NCBI GenBank assembly: GCA_963731105.1
Contig: CAVSUM010000024.1
Location: forward strand, 62,001 to 126,000
DNA from: RPQJ01 sp963731105
Lineage (GTDB): Bacteria > Pseudomonadota > Gammaproteobacteria > Steroidobacterales > Steroidobacteraceae
Reading direction: 5' to 3'
Length of the DNA: 64,000 nucleotides
The translations under genes were made by a program, and so were the position numbers. Positions 8,706 to 16,963 of this stretch are shown here, in pieces (position 1 is the first letter of the stretch; every line of letters starts with the position of its first letter). Under the pieces are notes generated by a model that made no database searches, was not told the origin of the DNA, and saw only the letters and a program-made list of their open reading frames with translations.

Positions 8706-8814
8706 CCGGGTTCGGGGGAGTTGCCTCCCAGGGCGTCGCGCCGCAGGGACGCGGCGCGCGAGCCGCCAGGGATGGCTTTACGGCGTCCCTGGGAGGCAAC
8801 TCCCCCGAACCCGG
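8706..8814. repeat. perfect 28-bp inverted repeat between DUF971 gene and ubiE
   Basis: The 28 bases 8706-8733 (CCGGGTTCGGGGGAG and on) are the exact reverse complement of 8787-8814. The 53-bp interior is GC-rich. It has no terminal direct repeats or transposase, and no T-tract follows. The element is larger than and unlike the heptamer arrays and REP palindromes of this window. Confidence 0.85.
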
Positions 8815-8834
8815 AACCCGCGAAGCCCGAACCC

Positions 8835-9218
8835 CTAGCGCTGCTGCACCCGTCCCTTCGGCGGCACCGGCGTCGGGTAGGGAAGTCCGAGCTTGGCGAG
8901 CCGTTCGAGGTAGGCGAACCACTTCTCGCCGAACGTCGCCCCGAGTTCGTGCAGGTAGTCCCAGGTGTAGAGGCCCGTGTCGTGGCCGTCGTCGAACACC
9001 AGGCGCACCGCGTAGTTGCCGATCGGGTCGATGGCCTTGATCCCGACCTCGTGCTTGCCGAGCTGCAGCGTCTCCTGGCCCGGGCCATGGCCGCGAACCT
9101 CGGCGGACGGGGAGAAGACTCGCAGGTACTCGAACGGCAGCTCGAAGCGCGAGCCGTCGTCGAAGGCGACCTCGAGCACCCGGGACTTCGTGCGCAGCTT
9201 CAGTTCGGTCGGGTTCAC
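8835..9218 (-). CDS. DUF971 (gamma-butyrobetaine hydroxylase-like N-terminal) protein
   Basis: A 127-residue protein matching the stand-alone DUF971 domain: a segment on residue use LEVAFDDGSRFELPFEYLR, then NYAVRLVFDDGHDTGLYTW, then the DYLHELG motif. Its biochemical role is unknown; eukaryotic relatives form the N-terminal zinc domain of gamma-butyrobetaine hydroxylase and Fe-S proteins. It lies 16 bp downstream of hslU, a common gammaproteobacterial arrangement, and is probably in the same transcript as xerC-hslV-hslU. Confidence 0.85.
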   Translation of the reverse strand: MNPTELKLRTKSRVLEVAFDDGSRFELPFEYLRVFSPSAEVRGHGPGQETLQLGKHEVGIKAIDPIGNYAVRLVFDDGHDTGLYTWDYLHELGATFGEKWFAYLERLAKLGLPYPTPVPPKGRVQQR

Positions 9219-9234
9219 GGCTGGCTCTCCGTCG

Positions 9235-10569
9235 TCAGAGGATGTAGCGCGCGAGGTCCTGGTCGCGGGCCAGCTCGCCGAGATGGCGATCGACGTAGGC
9301 CGCGTCCACCACCAGCGTGCTGCCCGCCTTGTCGGACGCCTCGTAGGAGATCGTCTCGAGCAGCCGCTCCATCACGGTGTGCAGGCGGCGAGCGCCGATG
9401 TTCTCGGTGCGCTGATTGACGTCGAAGGCGACCTCCGCGAGCCGTCGCACGCCGCTCGCATCAAACTGGAGCGTGACGCCCTCGGTGGCGAGCAGCGCCG
9501 AGTACTGGGTGCAGAGCGAGGCATCGGGCTCGGTGAGGATGCGCACGAAGTCCTCGACGACCAGCGCCTCGAGCTCGACGCGGATCGGCAGCCGGCCCTG
9601 CAACTCGGGGATCAGGTCGGAGGGCTTCGACATGTGGAACGCGCCCGACGCAATGAACAGGATGTGATCGGTGCGCACCATGCCGTAGCGCGTGCTGACC
9701 GTGCAGCCCTCCACCAGCGGCAGCAGGTCGCGCTGCACGCCCTCGCGCGACACGTCGGCGCCCATCGTCTCCTGGCGCCGAGCGATCTTGTCGATCTCGT
9801 CGATGAACACGATGCCGTTCTGCTCGGCGTTGCGCACCGCCTGCGCCTTGAGCTCGTCCTCGTTGACGAGGCGGGCGGCTTCCTCGTCGGTCAGCAGCTT
9901 GAATGCCTCGGCCACTTTCAGCTTGCGCGGTCGTGAGCGCTGCCCGCCGAGGTTCTGGAACAGGCCCGCCAGCTGCTGCGACATTTCCTCCATGCCCGGC
10001 GGCGCCATGATCTCGACGCCCGCCGGGGCGGTGCGCACCTCGATCTCGATCTCGCGCTCGTCGAGCTGGCCCTCGCGCAGCATCTTGCGGAAGCGCTGCC
10101 GCGTGTCGCCGTCGCGCGGCGGCTCGGGTTCGGCAGCAAAGCCGACGGCGCGCGGACGCGGCAGCAGCGCGTCGAGCACGCGCTCCTCGGCGGCGTCCAT
10201 GGCGCGGTGACGCACCTTGGCCATCTCCGACTCGCGGGTCTGCTTGACCGCGATGTCGACGAGATCCTTGATGATCGAGTCCACCTCGCGGCCGACGTAG
10301 CCCACCTCGGTGAACTTGGTCGCCTCGACCTTGATGAACGGCGCGCCGGCCAGCCTCGCGAGCCGCCGCGCGATCTCGGTCTTGCCGACGCCGGTCGGGC
10401 CGATCATCAGGATGTTCTTCGGCGTGATCTCGGCGCGCAGCGATTCGTCGACCTGCATGCGCCGCCAGCGGTTGCGCAGCGCAATGGCCACGGCGCGCTT
10501 GGCCGCACCCTGGCCGACGATGTGCTTGTCGAGTTCCTGGACGATTTCGCGGGGAGTCATGGAGGACAT
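9235..10569 (-). CDS. hslU: ATP-dependent protease ATPase subunit HslU
   Basis: A 444-residue AAA+ unfoldase that feeds substrates to HslV. The N-terminus MSSMTPREIVQELDKHIVGQ is typical. The Walker A motif GPTGVGKT is at 57-64 and Walker B is in GIVFIDEIDKIA. The I domain lies between, and the C-terminus ends LARYIL, the tail that docks into HslV. The length fits the family. The start codon follows a heptamer array with only CTTCCT between, so no Shine-Dalgarno is visible; translation may depend on coupling to hslV through the intergenic hairpin. Confidence 0.97.
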   Translation of the reverse strand: MSSMTPREIVQELDKHIVGQGAAKRAVAIALRNRWRRMQVDESLRAEITPKNILMIGPTGVGKTEIARRLARLAGAPFIKVEATKFTEVGYVGREVDSIIKDLVDIAVKQTRESEMAKVRHRAMDAAEERVLDALLPRPRAVGFAAEPEPPRDGDTRQRFRKMLREGQLDEREIEIEVRTAPAGVEIMAPPGMEEMSQQLAGLFQNLGGQRSRPRKLKVAEAFKLLTDEEAARLVNEDELKAQAVRNAEQNGIVFIDEIDKIARRQETMGADVSREGVQRDLLPLVEGCTVSTRYGMVRTDHILFIASGAFHMSKPSDLIPELQGRLPIRVELEALVVEDFVRILTEPDASLCTQYSALLATEGVTLQFDASGVRRLAEVAFDVNQRTENIGARRLHTVMERLLETISYEASDKAGSTLVVDAAYVDRHLGELARDQDLARYIL

Positions 10570-10573
10570 AGGA

Positions 10574-10703
10574 AGCGGATAGCGGATAGCGGATAGGGGG
10601 AGAAGGGGGGCGGTGGTGGAATGGCGGTCGGCGGTTGGTCCGAACCAGCGGCGTCGAGCACCTCCGGCTCCTACTATCCGCTATCCGCCATCCGCTATCC
10701 GCT
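10574..10703. repeat. paired heptamer arrays (type A) between hslV and hslU
   Basis: AGCGGATAGC-type heptamers at 10574-10596 face the complementary array at 10674-10703, which has one variant unit (CCATCCGC). In coding orientation the upstream gene hslV ends inside its GGATAGC array and hslU starts 5 bp after the complementary one. The 77-bp centre is non-coding. Confidence 0.88.
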
Positions 10704-11241
10704 TGTCCAGCTCTTCAATCGTCACGTTGCGGTTGGTGTAAATGCAGATGTCCGCCGCGATGCCGAGCGCCTGCTCGACGATGGCGCGGGCGTCGAGGTC
10801 GGTGTTGCGCAGCAGGGCGAGCGCGGCGGCCTGGGCGAACGGGCCGCCGGAGCCCACCGCCATCAGGTCGTGCTCGGGCTCGATCACGTCACCGTTGCCG
10901 GACACGATGAACGAGTGGCTGGCGTCGGCGACGGTGAGCAGCGCCTCGAGCCGGCGCAGGCTGCGGTCAGAGCGCCAGTCCTTGGCCAGCTCGATCGCGG
11001 CGCGGGTCAGGTTGCCGAACTGCTGCAGCTTGGTCTCGAAGCGCTCGAACAGCGTGAACGCATCGGCCGTGCCGCCGGCGAAACCGGCGATCACCTTGCC
11101 CTCGTGCAGGCGGCGCACCTTGCGGGCGTTGCCCTTCATCACCGTGTTGCCGAGCGTGACCTGGCCGTCGCCGCCCATGGCGACGCGGCCGTTGCGGCGC
11201 ACGCACAGGATCGTGGTGCCGTGGGGATCGAAGCTGGACAT
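10681..11241 (-). CDS. hslV: ATP-dependent protease peptidase subunit HslV
   Basis: A 186-residue proteasome-related threonine peptidase. The start is placed at the ATG at 11241, giving MSSFDPHGTTIL. The catalytic N-terminal Thr exposed by processing is expected at Thr9 in GTTIL. It contains GNARKVRRL and GFAGGTADAFTL segments typical of HslV. The last residues (KRIADGG) and the TAG stop are read from the heptamer array, so the C-terminus is repeat-derived. One base separates its start from the xerC stop. Confidence 0.96.
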   Translation of the reverse strand: MSSFDPHGTTILCVRRNGRVAMGGDGQVTLGNTVMKGNARKVRRLHEGKVIAGFAGGTADAFTLFERFETKLQQFGNLTRAAIELAKDWRSDRSLRRLEALLTVADASHSFIVSGNGDVIEPEHDLMAVGSGGPFAQAAALALLRNTDLDARAIVEQALGIAADICIYTNRNVTIEELDKRIADGG

Positions 11242-11242
11242 G

Positions 11243-12148
11243 CTAGGTCCTCTTGCGCCGCGCCCGGGGGTGGGAAGCGTCGTAGATGCGGGCCAGGTGC
11301 TGGAAATCAAGGTGTGTGTACACCTGGGTGGTGCTGATGTTGGCATGGCCCAGCAGTTCCTGCACCGCGCGCAGGTCGCCCGACGATTCCAGCAGGTGCG
11401 AGGCGAACGAGTGGCGGAACAGGTGGGGGTGCACGTGCTCGGGCAGGCCCTGCAGGCGGGCCCAGCGGGCGATGCGACGCTGCACGATGCGCGGCCCGAG
11501 CCGCCGGCCGTTGACCCCGACGAAAACCGCGGTCTCGTCCACCGCTGCTAGCGCGGAGCGTTCCTTCAGCCACTGCGTCAGCGCCGTGACCGCGTGGCGG
11601 CCGACCGGCACGATCCGCACCTTGCGGCCCTTGCCGAGCACCCGCACGGTGCGATCGCGCAGGTCGAGGTCGACGAGATCGAGGCCGAGCAGCTCGGCGA
11701 GGCGCAGCCCGGACGAGTAGAACAGCTCCATGATGGCCTTGTCGCGCACGCCGAGGCGATCGTCGGAACGGAACTCGAGCAGGCGCGCCATGGCATCGGC
11801 GTCGAGCGTGGTGGGCAGCCGCTTGCGCGCCTTGGGCGCCTGCACGTCGGCGGCGGGATCGGACTTCAGCTCGCCTTCACGGATCAGGAACCGGCACAGG
11901 CTGCGCACGGCCGACAGACGGCGCTGGATGCTGCGCGGGGCGAGGCCACGGCGATGGCACTGCGCCGCGAAGCTGCGCACGTGCTGCGGATCGAGCGCGT
12001 CCCAGCAGGTGATGCCCTGCGCCTCGCAGTAATCGAGCAGCGCGGCGAGGTCGCGCGCGTACGCGTTCGAGGTGTGCGGCGACAGCCGCCGCTCGGTGCG
12101 CAACCCCTGCAGGAACTGGTCGACGCCCCGCTGGAGCGCGTCGCTCAT
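11243..12148 (-). CDS. xerC: tyrosine recombinase XerC
   Basis: A 301-residue site-specific recombinase that resolves chromosome dimers at dif with XerD. The N-terminal SAM-like core-binding domain (about 1-95) is followed by the catalytic domain with R149, K173, H242, R245, H268 and nucleophile Y277. The context dapF-DUF484-xerC is the conserved one for XerC rather than XerD. The ATG overlaps the DUF484 stop by 4 bp (ATGA). Confidence 0.95.
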   Translation of the reverse strand: MSDALQRGVDQFLQGLRTERRLSPHTSNAYARDLAALLDYCEAQGITCWDALDPQHVRSFAAQCHRRGLAPRSIQRRLSAVRSLCRFLIREGELKSDPAADVQAPKARKRLPTTLDADAMARLLEFRSDDRLGVRDKAIMELFYSSGLRLAELLGLDLVDLDLRDRTVRVLGKGRKVRIVPVGRHAVTALTQWLKERSALAAVDETAVFVGVNGRRLGPRIVQRRIARWARLQGLPEHVHPHLFRHSFASHLLESSGDLRAVQELLGHANISTTQVYTHLDFQHLARIYDASHPRARRKRT

Positions 12149-12858
12149 GCGCTGCGCGCGACGATGGCCTCGCTGACGATCTCGCCGATGCGCACCAGGA
12201 AGTCCGTGCTCATCGTGGGCAGGTAGCGCTCGGTGTCGTGGCTCGCGATCGCGAGCAGGCCGAGGGCTGCGCGTTCACCCAGCGGGATCAGCACCGTCGA
12301 GCCCACCTGGCCGCCGTCGGCGCCGAACAGGTAGTCACGCTGCGTGTCACGGATCTGGCCACTGCGCGGCCGGCCGGAGTCGAAGAAGGTCTCGAAGATC
12401 TTCAGTTCAGGGCTGCCGCGCGGTACCACCCGCAGGTGCGCGGTTGCCGCGCTGCTGAGCGATGCCATCGCCGGATCGGTGATCAGGATCACCCAGCGCG
12501 ATGCGCCGAAATCTTCGCGCAGCGAGGTCTCGAGCCCGGCGATCACGGCGTTGCAGTCTCGGCCGCGGAGCAGGCGACGGGTGAGGCGATGCATGCGGTC
12601 GGCGATCGCGTCGTTGGTGCGGCCGTTCTCGATCAGCTCGCGCAGCTTCTGCTCGAGTGTCGCGTGCTTTTCGCGCAGCACCAGCACCTGCCGCTCCACC
12701 AGCGAGATCGCGGCGCTGCCCCGCTGGTGCGGCAGCTTGAGCCGTGCCAGCACGCCGGGGTGGCGCTCGAAGAACTCCGGGTGCGTGATCAGGTGCTCGG
12801 CGATCTGTTCCTCGGCTGCGCTGCCCGGTTCGACGCCGCGGATCGGTTGCTTGTTCAT
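12145..12858 (-). CDS. DUF484 family (GAF-like) protein
   Basis: The start at ATG 12858 gives 237 residues. An N-terminal helical region (residues 15-95, with FFERHPGVLARLKLPHQ) leads into a GAF-like domain to the end (GSTVLIPLGERAALGLLAIAS). The function is unknown. The gene is almost always found between dapF and xerC in gammaproteobacteria, as here. It overlaps both neighbours by 4 bp (ATGA), indicating tight translational coupling. Confidence 0.9.
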   Translation of the reverse strand: MNKQPIRGVEPGSAAEEQIAEHLITHPEFFERHPGVLARLKLPHQRGSAAISLVERQVLVLREKHATLEQKLRELIENGRTNDAIADRMHRLTRRLLRGRDCNAVIAGLETSLREDFGASRWVILITDPAMASLSSAATAHLRVVPRGSPELKIFETFFDSGRPRSGQIRDTQRDYLFGADGGQVGSTVLIPLGERAALGLLAIASHDTERYLPTMSTDFLVRIGEIVSEAIVARSA

Positions 12859-13709
12859 GCTGGTCTCCCCGGAGCGTCCGGTATCTCGACGTGGCCTTCG
12901 AAGGCCGTTTCGGCCGGGCCGGTGAGCCAGATCGGCTCGCCCGGGCCGGGCCACTGCACGATGAGCCTGCCGCCGGGCACGTCCACGCGGACTTCCTCGG
13001 CGAGCGGCCCGTGGCGGCGGCCGACCGCGACCGCGGCGCAGGCGCCGGTGCCGCAGGCCTGCGTCTCGCCGACGCCACGCTCGAACACGCGCAGCCGCAC
13101 GTGGTCGGGCGCTACGATCTCGAGGAAGCCGACGTTCACCCGGCGCGGAAAACGGGCGTGATTCTCCATCGCGGGTCCGACAGTGTCCACCGGCGCGTCG
13201 CGCACCGAGCGCACGCGGATCACCGCATGCGGATTGCCGATAGCCACCGCGCCGAACTCGACCGGGCCTGATGGCAGCTCGATGCGGTAGCTCGGCGCTT
13301 CCTGCTCGGCGTCGAACGGCAGTGAGCGCGGCGCGAAGTCCGGCACGCCCATCGCAACCGAGACCAGGCCGTCCGGCCGCAGGCGCGCGCTCACCTGTCC
13401 GCCCGGGCTGTCCATGTTCAGCGCACGATCGCGCACGGCCGCTCGGCTCGCCACCAGTCGCGCGATGCAGCGCGCACCATTGCCGCACTGCTCAACCTCG
13501 GAGCCGTCGGCGTTGAAGATGCGGTAGTAGACGTCGCTGCCGGCGCGGCGCGGCGGCTCGAGCACCAGCGCCTGGTCGAAGCCGATGCCGGTGCGGCGGT
13601 CGGCGAGGCGGCGCAGCGTCGTGGCGGAGGGCACCTGTTCGGGCCGCTGCACGTCGAAGACGATGAAATCGTTGCCGAGTCCATGCATCTTCGTGAAGGC
13701 CAGCTGCAT
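12855..13709 (-). CDS. dapF: diaminopimelate epimerase
   Basis: A 284-residue enzyme converting LL- to meso-diaminopimelate for lysine and peptidoglycan synthesis. The two catalytic cysteines are C75 in EQCGNGARC and C219 in QACGTGACA. The substrate loop FNADGSE precedes the first. The length is normal. It is the first gene of a dapF-DUF484-xerC-hslV-hslU-DUF971 run with overlaps or gaps of a few bases up to the hslV/hslU hairpin. Confidence 0.97.
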   Translation of the reverse strand: MQLAFTKMHGLGNDFIVFDVQRPEQVPSATTLRRLADRRTGIGFDQALVLEPPRRAGSDVYYRIFNADGSEVEQCGNGARCIARLVASRAAVRDRALNMDSPGGQVSARLRPDGLVSVAMGVPDFAPRSLPFDAEQEAPSYRIELPSGPVEFGAVAIGNPHAVIRVRSVRDAPVDTVGPAMENHARFPRRVNVGFLEIVAPDHVRLRVFERGVGETQACGTGACAAVAVGRRHGPLAEEVRVDVPGGRLIVQWPGPGEPIWLTGPAETAFEGHVEIPDAPGRPA

Positions 13710-13736
13710 GGCACCAAGGATAGCCGAATCCGCGCC

Positions 13737-14626
13737 TCAGCCCTGCGTTTCCTGATCCTCGGCGAGGCTCGCGGCGATGCCGGCGTCGAGATTTGCGTAA
13801 CGCGGCTCGATTCCCAGCTCCTCGCGCATGCGGCGGTTGTCCACGCGGCGCGACTCGCGCAGGAAGGCAAGCATCCCCGGGCTGATGCGGCCGGCCGCGT
13901 CCGCGAACGCGACCAGCGGCGGGGCAGGCAGGCCGGCCAGCGCCGCGGTGCGCTGCAGGAACTCGGTGGTGGTGGCCGGGTTGCCGTCGCTGACGTTGAA
14001 CACGCCCTGCACCGGCTGCTCCAGTGCCGCCACGCAGGCCGTGACGAGGTCGTCGACGTGGATGCGGTTGCCGGGCCCGGCGTCCTCCGGACGCAGCGTC
14101 GGCTCGCCGCGTCGCAAGCGCTCGAGCGGCAGGCGGCCGGGGCCGTAGATGCCGGGCACGCGCAACACGACGCAGCGCACGCCGCGAGCCTCGCACCAGC
14201 CACGAGCGATCGACTCCGCAGCCACGCGGCGTTGTGAGCGATCGTTGCCGGGCGCGACCGGCGAGTCCTCGGTGACCGCGGCACCGCCCGTGTCGCCGTA
14301 GACCCCGGTCGTGCTCATGTAGAGCAGCACGGTCGGCCGCGCGGGACCGACGCCTGCGAGGAACCGCTCGAGTCGTGGATCGCTGCTGCCGCTGTCGGGC
14401 GGCGGCACGAGGTAGGCGATCGCAGCACCGTCCGTTACTTTGGCCAGCGCGCCGGGTGCTGCGGTCGCATCGAGGTCGAGTTGCACGGTGCCGATGCCCG
14501 CGCTTGCAGACGCGCTGCCGCGTCCGCCGAACGCGCCAGGGCGGCCACCTGCCAGTGCTGCTGCAGGCGCTGCGCGAGCCGCAATCCCGTGTAGCCGCAG
14601 CCGGCGATGAGGCAGCGTTGATCCAT
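13737..14626 (-). CDS. NAD-dependent epimerase/SDR-like protein (one frameshift)
   Basis: From the ATG at 14626 the protein begins MDQRCLIAGCGYTGLRLAQRL, a Rossmann nucleotide-binding start. The frame breaks near 14498. The rest, beginning at VQLDLD, continues with YMSTTGVYGDTGG, VLRVPGIYGPGRL and FNVSDGNPATTTEF, typical of extended/atypical SDR epimerases. The YxxxK dyad is not obvious: the Tyr of VYGD is present but a Lys four residues on is absent, so it may be an atypical SDR. The span of 890 bp indicates one missing base. It lies 27 bp upstream of dapF. Confidence 0.75.
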
Positions 14627-14692
14627 GGGTGCAGCATACGCGAACAGGCCGGGCATCCTCGCCAGCCGCGACTTCGTGGCATCCTTCCCGCC

Positions 14693-15739
14693 ATGCCGCA
14701 GATCACCCTCGTCCCGACCGGGCAATCATTCCTCGCCGAGGCGGACGAGCCCGTGCTCGCCGCGGCGCTGCGTGCCGGGCTCAACCTGCCGCACAGCTGC
14801 AAGGGCGGGCACTGCGCGTCCTGTCGGGCGCGGATCCTCGCGGGCGAGGTCGCTTACCCGCGCGGCCGCCCGGCGGGCATCACCGAGGCGGAGGCGGGCG
14901 AGGGATTCGCGCTGCTGTGCCAGGCGCGCGCGGTGACGGACCTTCGCGTCGAGACCCGCGAGGTGCGGCCGGCGCCTGACGTGGAGGTGAAGAGCCTGCC
15001 GTGCCGCATCGAACGCATGGAGAGGCTGGCCGACGACGTCATGGCCTTGTTCCTGCGCCTGCCCGCGGTCGAGGAGTTCCACTATCGGCCCGGCCAGTAC
15101 CTCGACGTGATGCTGTCGGAAGGACGGCGGCGCAGCTTCTCCATCGCCGGCGCGCCGGGCGACGGTCGCTGGATCGAACTGCACGTGCGCCGCGCGTCGA
15201 AGAGCGGCTTCACGGGCCAGCTGTTCGACACCATGCACGCCGGCACGCTGCTGCGCATCGAGGGTCCGCTCGGGCAGTTCTGGCTGCGCACGGAATCGCC
15301 GCGGCCGCCGCTGATGATCGGTGGCGGCACGGGCTACGCTCCGTTGCGCGCAATGCTGCGGCAACTGGTAGCGAGCGGCGACCGGCGGCCGGTGCAGCTG
15401 TACTGGGGCGGCCGCGACGTGCCCGACCTCTACGAACATGAGTGGCTGCAGCGGCTGGCCGGGGAGAGGCCCGGGTTCAGTTATCGCCCGGTGCTGTCGG
15501 GGCCGCCCGGTGGCAGCGCCGATGATTGGTCAGGGCGCCGTGGCCTGGTGCACGAGTCGGTGCTCGCGGATCATCCGGATCTCGCCGGCTTCGACGTCTA
15601 CGCCAGCGGGCCGCCGGCGATGATCGAGGCGATCCGCGAGCAGTTCCTGAAGCATGGACTGCCGCGCGAGCAGTTGTTTTTCGACTCGTTCGATTACGCG
15701 CCCGACACGATGGCGAAGCTGCAGGACGCGGCGCGCTGA
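14693..15739 (+). CDS. 2Fe-2S ferredoxin-NAD(P)H reductase (CDP-6-deoxyhexose reductase-like)
   Basis: A 348-residue flavin reductase. The N-terminal plant-type ferredoxin domain has C36, C41, C44 and C76 as 2Fe-2S ligands. Next comes a ferredoxin-reductase module with the FAD motif RRSFSI and the NAD(P) motif GGGTGYAP. The C-terminal SFDYAP ending is common in this family. It transfers electrons from NAD(P)H to an unknown partner. Annotated relatives are called CDP-6-deoxy-delta-3,4-glucoseen reductase, but no sugar genes are nearby. It is divergent from the epimerase gene, with a 66-bp gap. Confidence 0.85.
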   Translation: MPQITLVPTGQSFLAEADEPVLAAALRAGLNLPHSCKGGHCASCRARILAGEVAYPRGRPAGITEAEAGEGFALLCQARAVTDLRVETREVRPAPDVEVKSLPCRIERMERLADDVMALFLRLPAVEEFHYRPGQYLDVMLSEGRRRSFSIAGAPGDGRWIELHVRRASKSGFTGQLFDTMHAGTLLRIEGPLGQFWLRTESPRPPLMIGGGTGYAPLRAMLRQLVASGDRRPVQLYWGGRDVPDLYEHEWLQRLAGERPGFSYRPVLSGPPGGSADDWSGRRGLVHESVLADHPDLAGFDVYASGPPAMIEAIREQFLKHGLPREQLFFDSFDYAPDTMAKLQDAAR

Positions 15740-15754
15740 CCCGGCGCCGCTCGG

Positions 15755-16963
15755 CTAGAGCCGCCGCAACCGCACGCGCGGCACGTTGAGACGCCGTCCC
15801 ACCGCCTGTCCCGCGGCTTGTCGCAGCCAGCCGCTCGCCACTTCGTGCTCGCCCATCTGTTCAAGCAGCTCGGCGAGCAGCAGGCTGTTCTCGGCGCTCG
15901 GCCGCCGCGCGAGGCTCGCCTCGAGATAGCTGCGCGCTTTGCCAAACAACTCGGCGCGCAGGCACAGGCGCGCGCAGGTGGAGAGCAGGTCGGGATCGTC
16001 CGGTCGCTTGCGCAGCCAGCCCTCGGCGCGCTCGAGCGGCTGCAGCGGATCGGGCAGTACGAGGTCGCCGTAGAGGCGAATGGCCGCGGCATCGCTCGTG
16101 TCGTCGATCAGTTCGCGCAGCACACGCTCGGCGCTCGGGTGATCCTTGCAGGCCATGGCGGCGCGCGCGTAGGTGACGATCGACTGCGGCAGCTTGCGCA
16201 CGGCGCGCGGCAGGTCGGACCAGGTCTTTTCCAGCGCCGACTGGTTGGCGCGCTCACCGGACGCACGGATTTCCGCGAGCTGCGCGTGCGCGAGCAGTTC
16301 GTGCACCTGCTGCTCGGGCAGTTCCTTGGCGCTGAGCAGGCGGGGCCCGAGTTCCCGCAGGCGGTCGTTGCGGCCGAGCAGCTGGCACACGCGCGCCATC
16401 AGCTCGAGCCCGCGCGAGTTGAGGTCGCCGGACGCGTCGAGCTGCTCCAGCGTCTGCAGCGCAGCCTCGTCCTGGCCGCGGCGCATCTGCATTTCAGCAA
16501 GCGTGACCAGCGCCGCGGCGCGCGCTTCCGGTGCGTCTTCCTGCGCGCGCGACAGCCATTCGTCGCGTCGATCGGTCGCGTCGAGCAGGTCGGCGGCACG
16601 CGCGGCGGCGAGGTAGTTGGCCGACGGCGAATCGGCGTCCGGTGCCGCGCGGCTCAGCAGTTCCTCGGCGCTCTTCCACTGGCCGGCAGCGAGCTCGAGC
16701 AGACCGCGTGAAGTGTCGTCGCGGGCCTTGCGCAGGCGCCGCTCCGCGCGCAGCTGGGCCAAGCGGCGCCGCGACGCGAATGCACGGGCGAGCGATATCG
16801 CGGCCACGTGCCCGCCGGCCAGCAGCAGCACGAAGATCGGCAGCGTGGTCTCGAACAACGTGCGGCCGAGGCGGATCGCCACGTAGCCGGGGTCTATAAG
16901 CAGCAGGTGCGCCAGCAGGCTGCCGACGACCAGGACCAGCGCGACGACTGCCGCCGCCTTCAT
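15755..16963 (-). CDS. hemY: heme biosynthesis protein HemY (TPR membrane protein)
   Basis: A 402-residue protein with two N-terminal membrane segments (about 5-25 and 40-60, LPIFVLLLAGGHVAA) and then a long array of TPR-like helical repeats. This is the proteobacterial HemY_N type, not protoporphyrinogen oxidase. It is thought to help channel or chaperone tetrapyrrole enzymes at the membrane. It is the last gene of hemC-hemD-hemX-hemY and its start overlaps hemX by 4 bp. Confidence 0.9.
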   Translation of the reverse strand: MKAAAVVALVLVVGSLLAHLLLIDPGYVAIRLGRTLFETTLPIFVLLLAGGHVAAISLARAFASRRRLAQLRAERRLRKARDDTSRGLLELAAGQWKSAEELLSRAAPDADSPSANYLAAARAADLLDATDRRDEWLSRAQEDAPEARAAALVTLAEMQMRRGQDEAALQTLEQLDASGDLNSRGLELMARVCQLLGRNDRLRELGPRLLSAKELPEQQVHELLAHAQLAEIRASGERANQSALEKTWSDLPRAVRKLPQSIVTYARAAMACKDHPSAERVLRELIDDTSDAAAIRLYGDLVLPDPLQPLERAEGWLRKRPDDPDLLSTCARLCLRAELFGKARSYLEASLARRPSAENSLLLAELLEQMGEHEVASGWLRQAAGQAVGRRLNVPRVRLRRL

